From NCBI GenBank assembly GCA_003644265.1, contig QNBX01000188.1, forward strand, positions 1-7,730: DNA of 7,730 bases. The letters are read 5' to 3'. Below are positions 1-5,557 of this stretch, in pieces; within the stretch, counting starts at the first letter, position 1, and every line of letters starts with the position of its first letter. The stretch is from Planctomycetota bacterium (lineage in GTDB: Bacteria; Planctomycetota; B15-G4). The position numbers were made by a program, and so were the translations under genes. The notes below the pieces were generated by a model. That model did not search any database, was not told the origin of the DNA, and was given only the letters and a program-made list of their open reading frames with translations.

Positions 1-309
1 CGCGGCATCCAGGTGGACCCCATCGCGCTATACCGCACCGTGGCCGCCGATCAGCCCGAGCTGGCCGAGGACGCCGACGTGGTGGTCTACATGAGCCCGT
101 CATCGGTGGCCGTGGCCGTGGCCGTCGGCCAGGGGCACGAGTCCCAGCGCCAGCGCGTGGTGCGCGTGGGCCTGGGGCGCTCCACCTGTGAGGCCCTGCA
201 GGACGAGGATCTGACCCACGAGCGTCCGCACGGCTCGGGCCCCGAGTCCGCCGTGGCGCTGATCTGCAAGCTGTTCGACCCGTCGCGGCGCAAGGCCGCC
301 TCCACCTGA
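1..309 (+). CDS. hemD: Uroporphyrinogen-III synthase, C-terminal part (5' end outside window)
   Basis: HemD cyclises the linear tetrapyrrole hydroxymethylbilane, inverting ring D, to give uroporphyrinogen III in the cytoplasm. The frame is open from base 1 and ends at TGA 307-309, leaving 102 codons. The visible part matches the end of the family. A strand and Tyr-Arg turn (VDPIALYRTV, about residues 5-14) is followed by a hydrophobic strand leading to a Ser-Pro-Ser segment (VVVYMSPSS, in place of the usual FTSPS). Next come the RVVRVGLGRSTCEAL segment, corresponding to the conserved 'Ala-Ile-Gly-x-x-Thr' region, and a terminal helix. The GTG at 13-15 is an internal Val codon, not a start. 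HemD is poorly conserved, so the call rests on this pattern plus position immediately before hemB, a common order. Whether it is standalone or the C-terminal half of a methyltransferase-HemD fusion cannot be seen here. Confidence 0.82.
   Translation, partial: RGIQVDPIALYRTVAADQPELAEDADVVVYMSPSSVAVAVAVGQGHESQRQRVVRVGLGRSTCEALQDEDLTHERPHGSGPESAVALICKLFDPSRRKAAST
106..123 (+). repeat. Three tandem GTGGCC hexamers inside hemD
   Basis: GTGGCC occurs three times head to tail and is followed by a diverged GTCGGC. In the hemD frame it encodes alternating Val-Ala (VAVAVAVG). Because the unit is two codons long, gain or loss of a copy would keep the reading frame. It is short enough to be simply codon bias in a Val/Ala-rich helix. 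Confidence 0.5.
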
Positions 310-311
310 AC

Positions 312-325
312 CGACCGACTCAACG
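312..325 (+). repeat. Spacer motif CGACCGACTCAACG, shared with the hemE leader
   Basis: The 35-nt hemD-hemB spacer contains CGACCGACTCAACG. Positions 4477-4490, in the spacer before hemE, read CGACCGACCCAACG, which is 13 of 14 identical. These are the only two spacers longer than 10 nt in the window. The match may reflect a shared element, or just low-complexity CGAC-rich intergenic composition. Function unknown. Confidence 0.4.
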
Positions 326-333
326 CTCGCAGC

Positions 334-339
334 GGAGGA
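334..339 (+). promoter_or_regulatory. Ribosome binding site of hemB
   Basis: GGAGGA lies 5 nt before the ATG at 345. It is one of the strongest Shine-Dalgarno sequences in the window, and it fixes the hemB start and suggests independent ribosome loading. Confidence 0.85.
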
Positions 340-344
340 CTGAC

Positions 345-1316
345 ATGCTCCAGAGGCCCAGGCGGTTGCGCACCAGCGCGGCGCTGCGCGAGGCGGTGGC
401 GGAGACGCACCTGCACCCCGCCCAGCTGATCCAGCCCCACTTCGTCGTGGAGGGGCGCGGCGTGAGCGATCCCGTGGCGTCCATGCCCGGCGTCGCGCGG
501 CGCTCGGTCGACCGGCTGGTGGAGCGCGTGGAGTCCGACTTCGCGTTGGGTCTCACCAACGTGCTGCTGTTCGGCGTGACCGACAAGAAGGACGAGCTGG
601 CCTCGTCCGCCACCGATCCCGACGGGCTGGTGCCCACGGCCGTGCGCGCGCTCAAGGCCGCCCACGGCGAGGACCTGGTGGTCATGACCGACGTGTGCCT
701 GTGCGGCTCCACCGACCACGGCCACTGTGGCGTGCTCGAGCAGGGCAAGGTGCTCAACGACGCCAGCCTGCCGCTGCTGGCCACGATGGCGCGGGTGCAC
801 GCCGAGGCTGGCGCCGACGTCGTGGCGCCCAGCGACATGATGGACCTGCGCGTGGCCGCCATCCGCGACGAGCTCGACGCCCACGACCTGACCGATACGG
901 CCATCCTGTCGTACTCGACCAAGTTCGCGTCGGCCTTCTACGGCCCCTTCCGCGACGCGGCCGACAGCGCGCCGCAGGCCGGCGACCGCAAGACCTACCA
1001 GCTCGACCCGCGCAACCGCCGCGCCGCCCTGCGCGAGAGCCTGCTCGATGTGGACGAGGGCGCCGACATGCTGATGGTCAAGCCGGCCCTGGCCTACCTG
1101 GACGTGCTGGCCGAGATCAAGGCCGAGACGCTGCTGCCTGTGGCCGCCTACAACGTCTCGGGCGAGTACTCCATGGTCAAGGCGGCGGCGGCCAACGGCT
1201 GGGTGGACGAGGGCGCCATGGTGCGCGAGATCCTGCTGTCCATGGCGCGCGCCGGCGCCGACCTGATCATCAGCTACCACGGCCGCGACGCCCTCAAGCA
1301 CGGATGGTTGAGTTGA
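345..1316 (+). CDS. hemB: Delta-aminolevulinic acid dehydratase (porphobilinogen synthase)
   Basis: HemB condenses two 5-aminolevulinate molecules into porphobilinogen in the cytoplasm. The 323 residues are a normal full length, and the start has a strong GGAGGA site. Both Schiff-base lysines are visible: K193 in SYSTKFASAFYGPFR and K246 in MLMVKPALAYLD. The active-site zinc ligands are present as C118, C120 and C128 in DVCLCGSTDHGHCG, so this is the Cys-rich zinc type and not the Asp-rich magnesium type. The segment DRKTYQLDPRN (214-224) corresponds to the region around the family's allosteric magnesium and substrate-binding Arg. The C-terminal AAYNVSGEYSMV (267-278) is also typical. One oddity is Gly-Ser at 121-122, where most zinc-type enzymes have Glu-Tyr. 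The gene follows hemD by 35 nt and overlaps hemL by 13 nt, so its product feeds the same pathway as its neighbours. Confidence 0.98.
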   Translation: MLQRPRRLRTSAALREAVAETHLHPAQLIQPHFVVEGRGVSDPVASMPGVARRSVDRLVERVESDFALGLTNVLLFGVTDKKDELASSATDPDGLVPTAVRALKAAHGEDLVVMTDVCLCGSTDHGHCGVLEQGKVLNDASLPLLATMARVHAEAGADVVAPSDMMDLRVAAIRDELDAHDLTDTAILSYSTKFASAFYGPFRDAADSAPQAGDRKTYQLDPRNRRAALRESLLDVDEGADMLMVKPALAYLDVLAEIKAETLLPVAAYNVSGEYSMVKAAAANGWVDEGAMVREILLSMARAGADLIISYHGRDALKHGWLS

Positions 1317-2593
1317 AGCTTGGCACCGACCTGCTGGCCCGCGCCCGTGCCGCCCTGCCCGGCGGCGTCTCCAGCCCCGTGCGCGCTTTTGGCGCCGTGG
1401 AGGGCGACCCGCCCTTTGTCGTGCGCGGCCAGGGCGCCAGCCTGTTCGACGCCCAGGGCCGCGAGCACATCGACCTGGTCTGCAGCTGGGGTCCGCTGAT
1501 CCTGGGCCACGCCCACCCGGCCGTGCTCGACGCCGTGCAGCGCGCGCTGCGCGACGGCCTGACCTTCGGCGCCACCTGCGCGGCCGAGGTGGAGCTGGCC
1601 GAGCGCGTGCTCAAGCGCTATCCCTTTGCCGAGCGCGTGCGCTTCACCAGCAGCGGCACCGAAGCCACCATGGGCGCCCTGCGCCTGGCCCGCGGCGCCA
1701 CCGGGCGCGACCGCGTGGTCAAGTTCGACGGCTGCTACCACGGGCACTTCGACGCCCTGCTGGTGAAGGGCGGCTCAGGCCTGGCCACCTTCGGCACGCC
1801 CTCATCGGCCGGCGTGCCCCAGGCCACCACCGCCATGACAGACGTGCTGCCGCTGGATGACGAGCACGCCGCCCGCGCGCTCTTCGCGCAGAAGGGCAGC
1901 GAGATCGCCCTGGTGGTGATCGAGCCCATGCCCGCCAACGCCGGCCTGCTGCTGCAGCGCCAGGCCTTCCTCGAGACCCTGAGCGAGCTGTGCAGCGAGC
2001 ACGGCGCGCTGCTCATGTTCGACGAGGTCATCAGCGGCTTCCGCGTGGCGCCGGGCGGCATGACCGAGCGCAGCGGCATCACCCCGGACCTGGTGGCGGT
2101 GGGCAAGATCCTCGGGGGCGGCATGCCCGTGGGCGCCTTCCTCGGACCGGCGCAGCTGATGGAGCAGTTGGCACCCAACGGCCCCGTCTATCACGCGGGC
2201 ACGCTGAGCGGAAACCCGGTGGCCATGGCCGCGGGCATGGCCACGCTCGACACCCTGGAGCAGCCCGGCACCTACGAGCGCCTGGAGCAGCTCGGGGCCC
2301 ACCTGCAGCGGGGCTGGGAGGCCGCCCTGGTCGCCAGCGGCACCCCCGGCAGCGTGGCGCGCATGGGCTCGGTGCTCTGGCTGTGTCTCCAGGAGGGCGA
2401 GACGCCGCGCGCGTTCCATCGTATCGAAGCCGCCGGCGCCGAACGCTACGGCCAGATGCACGCGCGCCTGCTGGAGCAGCGCGTCTGGATGGCGCCCTCG
2501 GCCTACGAGGTGGCCTTCGTCTACACGGCCCACGACGAGGCTCAGCTCGACCGCGCCGCCGCGGCCTTGGCTCAGGCCCTGTCCGCGCCATGA
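1304..2593 (+). CDS. hemL: Glutamate-1-semialdehyde 2,1-aminomutase
   Basis: HemL is a PLP enzyme of class III aminotransferase fold that converts glutamate-1-semialdehyde into 5-aminolevulinate, the second step of the C5 route after HemA. From the ATG at 1304 it has 429 residues, the usual length. Visible motifs are SSGTEATMGALRLARG (from S116), FDGCYHG (Y145-H146), the PLP-nitrogen aspartate D240 in DEVISGFR, the PLP-binding lysine K268 in VGKILGGGMPVGAF, and YHAGTLSGNP. The N-terminus (GTDLLARARAALPGGVSSPVR) fits the family, which supports this start even though no clear Shine-Dalgarno site is present. The start lies inside the last codons of hemB, so translation is probably coupled. The frame stays open far upstream through hemB, but that part is an Arg/Pro-rich shadow. 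HemL indicates that aminolevulinate is not made by the alphaproteobacterial HemA (ALAS) route. Confidence 0.98.
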   Translation: MVELKLGTDLLARARAALPGGVSSPVRAFGAVEGDPPFVVRGQGASLFDAQGREHIDLVCSWGPLILGHAHPAVLDAVQRALRDGLTFGATCAAEVELAERVLKRYPFAERVRFTSSGTEATMGALRLARGATGRDRVVKFDGCYHGHFDALLVKGGSGLATFGTPSSAGVPQATTAMTDVLPLDDEHAARALFAQKGSEIALVVIEPMPANAGLLLQRQAFLETLSELCSEHGALLMFDEVISGFRVAPGGMTERSGITPDLVAVGKILGGGMPVGAFLGPAQLMEQLAPNGPVYHAGTLSGNPVAMAAGMATLDTLEQPGTYERLEQLGAHLQRGWEAALVASGTPGSVARMGSVLWLCLQEGETPRAFHRIEAAGAERYGQMHARLLEQRVWMAPSAYEVAFVYTAHDEAQLDRAAAALAQALSAP

Positions 2594-3678
2594 CGCCCAC
2601 GGCCGCGCCCGTCGATCTGCGCCGGCCCGTGCGTGGCCCCCTGTGGGTCTTCGGCCTGATCGTGCTGCTCTACGCCGCGCTCATCTCCTGGTGGGTGGTG
2701 TTCTTCTCGCGCCAGGGCGACGTGCTCATGGCGCGCCTCAAGGTCGCCGGCAGCGCCCCCGACGAGGTCACCCGGCAGGCGCTCTACGAGGCCACCTACG
2801 AGTGGTCGCGCATGTTCATGTTCGAGGGCGGCTTCATGGGGCTGCTGCTGCTGGCCAGCATGGGCTTGGTGCTGCGTTCCATCCGCCAGGACGTGGCGCT
2901 GGCCCGACGTCAGCGCGACTTCGTGTCGGCCGTGACGCACGAGCTGCGCAGCCCACTGGCGTCCATCCGCCTGTACCTCGACAGCCTGCTCATGGGCCGC
3001 GCCGAGGGCGAGAAGGCGCAGCGCTACCTGAAGCACGCGCGGCTCGACGTGGACCGCCTCTCGCGTCTGGTGGAGGAGGTGCTCACCACGCGCGCGCTGG
3101 CCGAGGGCGTGCACGAGGTGCACCTGGAGGACGTCGACCTGGCCGAGATCGCCTCGCGCGTGGCCGCGCGCTTGGCGGAGCTGCACCCCGGGGCCAGGCT
3201 GGACGTGTCCACCGCCGAGCCGGCGTGGGTACGCGCGGACACTCACGCGGTGGAGCGCATCCTCGACAACCTGGTGAGCAACGCCGTCAAGTACGCAGGT
3301 CAGGAGGGGCCCATCCGGGTGGAGGTCGTACCCACCTCCGGCGGCGCGCGGCTGGCGGTGATCGACCGCGGCCCGGGACTGCGCGGTGCCAGGCCCAAGG
3401 ACCTCACCGCCGCGTTCTTCCGGGGGCAGAACGAGAACGTGCGCACGCACCCGGGTGTGGGCCTGGGCCTGTTCGTGGTGCGCAGCCTGACCGAGGCCCA
3501 GGGTGGGCACCTGGAGCTGCTGGACCGCGCCGGCGGGGCGGGCCTGACCGTGGCCGTCAGCCTGCCCCACGCCGACGGGCGTCCGCCTGACGCCGCGCCG
3601 AGCGATGCGCGCCCCGCTGCGCCCGCCGACACGCACGCTGCGGCGCCCAGCGACACCCCGCCGGAGGCCTCAGCATGA
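2590..3678 (+). CDS. Membrane-bound sensor histidine kinase with minimal input region
   Basis: The 362-residue kinase presumably phosphorylates the regulator encoded next. Its ATG overlaps the hemL stop (ATGA at 2590-2593). Two membrane segments are visible, about residues 18-39 (WVFGLIVLLYAALISWWVVFF) and 76-95 (MFEGGFMGLLLLASMGLVL). They flank an outside loop of only about 35 residues that is rich in Tyr, Trp and Met. No HAMP, PAS or Cache domain fits between TM2 and the kinase core. Catalytic motifs are intact: the H-box with H117 in FVSAVTHELRSPLASIRLYL, the N-box (N227 to N231, DNLVSNAVKYAG), G1 (D259, DRGPG), an F-box (AFFRGQN) and G2 (G289, GVGLGLF). Residues 327-362 form a disordered-looking Ala/Pro/Asp tail with AAPSD occurring twice. 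Sitting in a haem operon suggests a signal linked to haem, porphyrin, oxygen or the envelope, but no haem-binding motif is visible and the signal is unknown. Confidence 0.93.
   Translation: MTPTAAPVDLRRPVRGPLWVFGLIVLLYAALISWWVVFFSRQGDVLMARLKVAGSAPDEVTRQALYEATYEWSRMFMFEGGFMGLLLLASMGLVLRSIRQDVALARRQRDFVSAVTHELRSPLASIRLYLDSLLMGRAEGEKAQRYLKHARLDVDRLSRLVEEVLTTRALAEGVHEVHLEDVDLAEIASRVAARLAELHPGARLDVSTAEPAWVRADTHAVERILDNLVSNAVKYAGQEGPIRVEVVPTSGGARLAVIDRGPGLRGARPKDLTAAFFRGQNENVRTHPGVGLGLFVVRSLTEAQGGHLELLDRAGGAGLTVAVSLPHADGRPPDAAPSDARPAAPADTHAAAPSDTPPEASA
3663..3667 (+). promoter_or_regulatory. Ribosome binding site of the response regulator
   Basis: GGAGG sits 7 nt before the ATG at 3675, inside the last codons of the kinase. 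It supports this start and suggests that the regulator can be translated efficiently in addition to coupling through the ATGA overlap. Confidence 0.8.
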
Positions 3679-4370
3679 GCGGCGCCCGTCTCATGCTGGT
3701 GGAGGACGAGGCGCACCTGGCCGAGGTCGTGAGCGACAACCTCGAGCTGGAGGGCTGGTCGGTGGATGTGGTGGGCGACGGCGCCGTGGCCCTGGAACGC
3801 ATCCGCAGCGAGCGCCCGGACCTGGTGCTGCTCGACGTCATGTTGCCGGGCATGGACGGCTTCCACGTCTGCGACGCCCTGCGCAAGGAGGGCAACCGCG
3901 TGCCGATCCTGTTCATGACCGCCAAGGGCTCGCGCGACGACCGCGTGCACGGCCTGGAACTCGGCGGCGACGACTACCTGCCCAAGCCCTTCGACCTGAC
4001 CGAGCTGATCCTGCGCGTGCGCGCCATCCTGCGGCGCAGCGAGTGGATGGCGACGCCGTCCGACGCCGGCGACGTCTTGCTGCTGGGTGACGTGCGCGTG
4101 GACATCAAGGGCTGCAGCGTGCAGCGCGGCGGTCGCACGCTCGAGCTCTCGCCCAAGGAGGCCCTGATCCTGCGCTGCCTGGCCGAGCGCCCGGGCGATG
4201 TGGTGACCCGGGCTGAGATCGTGCAGCGCGTCTGGGGCTACGACGCCTTCCCGACGCTGCGCACGGTCGACAACTTCATCGTGCGTCTGCGGCGGCTGGT
4301 GGAGCCCGACGCCAAGGAGCCTCGCTACATTCACACCGTTCGCGGCAGCGGCTACCGACTCACGCCCTGA
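3675..4370 (+). CDS. OmpR/PhoB-family response regulator
   Basis: This 231-residue cytoplasmic transcription factor is the likely partner of the kinase upstream, which it overlaps by ATGA. The N-terminal receiver domain (about 1-120) has the acidic pocket E10-D11, the phospho-acceptor D54 (LLDVMLPGMDG), the switch Thr T82 (FMTAKG) and K104 (LPKPFD). The C-terminal winged-helix domain (about 133-231) shows the family's usual sequence: LELSPKEALILRCLAERPG, VVTRAEIVQRVWG, then the recognition-helix region RTVDNFIVRLRRLVE and the wing hairpin RYIHTVRGSGYRL. All key residues are present, so it should work as a phosphorylation-controlled DNA-binding protein. Its targets are unknown. The direct repeats that begin just after its stop codon and lead into hemE are a candidate, as is the promoter of the whole operon outside the window. 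Confidence 0.96.
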   Translation: MSGARLMLVEDEAHLAEVVSDNLELEGWSVDVVGDGAVALERIRSERPDLVLLDVMLPGMDGFHVCDALRKEGNRVPILFMTAKGSRDDRVHGLELGGDDYLPKPFDLTELILRVRAILRRSEWMATPSDAGDVLLLGDVRVDIKGCSVQRGGRTLELSPKEALILRCLAERPGDVVTRAEIVQRVWGYDAFPTLRTVDNFIVRLRRLVEPDAKEPRYIHTVRGSGYRLTP

Positions 4371-4382
4371 GGCCGCACGCCC

Positions 4383-4402
4383 CGACGAACACTCGACGAA
4401 CA
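4383..4402 (+). repeat. Direct repeat CGACGAACA, two copies with 11-nt period
   Basis: Two exact copies of CGACGAACA begin at 4383 and 4394, separated by 2 nt. A weaker third copy begins at 4406 (CGACGACAA). An 11-bp direct-repeat period is the usual geometry of PhoB/OmpR-family binding boxes, and these start 13 nt after the stop codon of such a regulator. This makes a candidate operator, but the base content is atypical and no binding is shown. Confidence 0.45.
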
Positions 4403-4420
4403 TCCCGACGACAACGCCGA

Positions 4421-4452
4421 CGCAGGCCTCGAGCACCGGACCGACGCCTGCG
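4421..4452 (+). other. Small inverted repeat (7-bp stem, 18-nt loop)
   Basis: CGCAGGC (4421-4427) is the exact reverse complement of GCCTGCG (4446-4452). The loop contains the palindrome CTCGAG. No T-run follows, so it is not an intrinsic terminator. It could fold in the mRNA leader of hemE or stabilise an upstream RNA end. A 7-bp stem can arise by chance in GC-rich DNA. Confidence 0.4.
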
Positions 4453-4455
4453 CTG

Positions 4456-4498
4456 CCGACCCAACGACCGACCCGACGACCGACCCAACGACCGACCC
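4456..4498 (+). repeat. 12-bp tandem repeat, about 3.6 copies, just before hemE
   Basis: The units are CCGACCCAACGA (4456-4467), CCGACCCGACGA (4468-4479), CCGACCCAACGA (4480-4491) and the partial CCGACCC (4492-4498). Units 1 and 3 are identical and unit 2 differs at one base. The repeat puts regularly spaced C-runs on the mRNA strand and GGG runs on the other strand at 12-nt steps. It ends 12 nt before the hemE start codon. Confidence 0.85.
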
Positions 4499-4510
4499 CC
4501 GAGCGCGACC

Positions 4511-5557
4511 ATGACCTCCCATACGACCACCGCCAAGCCGCTGCTCGCCGCGTACGCCCGTGAGCCTTTGCCGCACCCGCCGGTGTGGCTCATGCGCCAG
4601 GCCGGGCGCTACCTGCCCGAGTACCAGGAGCTGCGTCGCAGCGCCGGCGGCTTCCTGGCCATGGCGCAGAACCCGGAGCTGGCGGCGGAGGTCACGCTGC
4701 AGCCGGTGCGACGCTTCGACGTGGACGCGGCCATCCTGTTCAGCGACATCCTGCTGCCGCTGCAGGCCATGGGCATGCCGCTGCGCTTCGACGAGGGGCG
4801 CGGGCCGGTGCTGCCGGAGGCGCTCGACAGCCGCGCCCGCATCGAGGCCCTGCGGCCGCTCGACCCCGCCGCGGACCTGGCCTACGTGGGCGACGCCCTG
4901 CGCCTGGTGCGCGCGGGCCTGAGCGACGACAAGACCCTGCTGGGCTTCTGCGGCGCGCCCTACACCCTGGCTTGCTACGCCGTGGAGGGCGGGCACGCCA
5001 AGAGCCACGCGCGCCTGCGCACGCTCATGCACCGCGACGCGCCCTTGTTCGACGAGCTGATGGGCAAGCTGGCTGACGCGGTGGGGGCGCACCTCCTGTA
5101 TCAGCTCGAGGCGGGCGCCGACGCCGTGGTGCTGTTCGACACCTGGGCCGGCACGCTCTGTCGCGAGGACTACATCAAGCGCGTGCTGCCCTTCACGCGT
5201 CGGGCGCTGGAGCCCGTGCTGGGCCGCGCGCCGGTGATGGCGTTCGTGTTGGACGGCGCCCACGTGCTGGACGCCGTGGTCGACACCGGCGTGAACGCCG
5301 TCGCCATCGACTGGCGCATGGACCTGGCCGACGTGCTCGATCGCTACGGCGACCGCGTGGCCGTGCAGGGCAACCTCGACCCGGGCCTGCTGTTGTCGAC
5401 GCCCGCCGACGTGCACGCGCGCACCACGGCGCTGCTGCAGCGGGTGGCCGGACGCCCGGGCCACGTGCTGGCTCTGGGCCACGGCGTGATCAAGGAGACC
5501 GACCCCGAGTGCGTGGCCGCCTTCGTGGCCGCCGCCCGCGGAGAGACCTCATGGTGA
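4511..5557 (+). CDS. hemE: Uroporphyrinogen decarboxylase
   Basis: HemE removes carboxyl groups from the four acetate side chains of uroporphyrinogen III to give coproporphyrinogen III, without a cofactor, in the cytoplasm. The 348 residues are full length. The signature WLMRQAGRYLPEYQELR places R29 and R33 in the active site. FSDILLPLQAMG carries the catalytic aspartate D79. GAPYTLACYAVEGG carries Y156, equivalent to the substrate-binding Tyr of the human enzyme, and LALGHGV carries H324. FDTWAG and VQGNLDP are also typical. The ATG at 4511 has only a weak GAG upstream (4501-4503). No other ATG, GTG or TTG is in frame in the spacer, so the start is well constrained. It is preceded by the unusual repeat spacer and overlaps hemN by 7 nt. 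The weak ribosome site after a structured or repetitive leader makes this a plausible point for translational or termination control. Confidence 0.98.
   Translation: MTSHTTTAKPLLAAYAREPLPHPPVWLMRQAGRYLPEYQELRRSAGGFLAMAQNPELAAEVTLQPVRRFDVDAAILFSDILLPLQAMGMPLRFDEGRGPVLPEALDSRARIEALRPLDPAADLAYVGDALRLVRAGLSDDKTLLGFCGAPYTLACYAVEGGHAKSHARLRTLMHRDAPLFDELMGKLADAVGAHLLYQLEAGADAVVLFDTWAGTLCREDYIKRVLPFTRRALEPVLGRAPVMAFVLDGAHVLDAVVDTGVNAVAIDWRMDLADVLDRYGDRVAVQGNLDPGLLLSTPADVHARTTALLQRVAGRPGHVLALGHGVIKETDPECVAAFVAAARGETSW
5540..5543 (+). promoter_or_regulatory. Ribosome binding site of hemN
   Basis: GGAG (within GGAGAGA) lies 7 nt before the ATG at 5551 and inside the end of hemE. It supports ATG 5551 over the adjacent GTG at 5554. 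Confidence 0.7.

Larger units (their letters stand above)
4371..4510. other. T-depleted, C-rich spacer between the response regulator and hemE
   Basis: This is the largest gap in the window. Counting by eye gives 66 C, 36 G, 33 A and only 5 T in 140 nt, with no T at all from 4455 up to the T of the hemE ATG. A sigma70-type -10 box is therefore impossible in the last 56 nt and unlikely elsewhere, so hemE is probably read through from upstream. CGAC-type words recur about every 12 nt (starts 4383, 4394, 4406, 4418, a CGAG at 4430, 4442, then 4457, 4469, 4481, 4493). A transcript this rich in C and poor in G resembles Rho-utilisation regions, which is inference. All three plus frames are open here only because stop codons need T. 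No convincing protein is encoded. Confidence 0.75.

Noticed and set aside
87..1301. Minus-strand open frame (404 codons) opposite hemD/hemB
   Set aside because: Same GC-shadow composition, spanning two genes and their spacer; hemB on the plus strand is unambiguous.
695..1303. Upstream extension of the hemL frame, suggesting a fusion protein
   Set aside because: The extension is Arg/Pro/Gly-rich antisense-like sequence in the wrong frame of hemB. HemL family length and N-terminus fit the ATG at 1304.
2572..4436. Overlapping minus-strand open frames opposite the kinase and regulator
   Set aside because: They are low-complexity His/Gln/Arg-rich shadows of complete plus-strand genes with intact catalytic motifs.
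4421..4510. Intrinsic terminator after the response regulator
   Set aside because: A 7-bp stem exists but no T-run follows; the downstream sequence has no T at all from 4455 to the hemE start.
4371..4510. CRISPR-like array
   Set aside because: The repeat unit is only about 12 nt with no spacers of 30 nt or so and no palindromic repeat; it is a simple tandem repeat.
4371..4511. Possible readthrough tail of the response regulator with DPTT repeats
   Set aside because: The frame is open only because the spacer lacks T. OmpR-family proteins end just after the GYRL wing as seen here, and the stop codon is a normal TGA.
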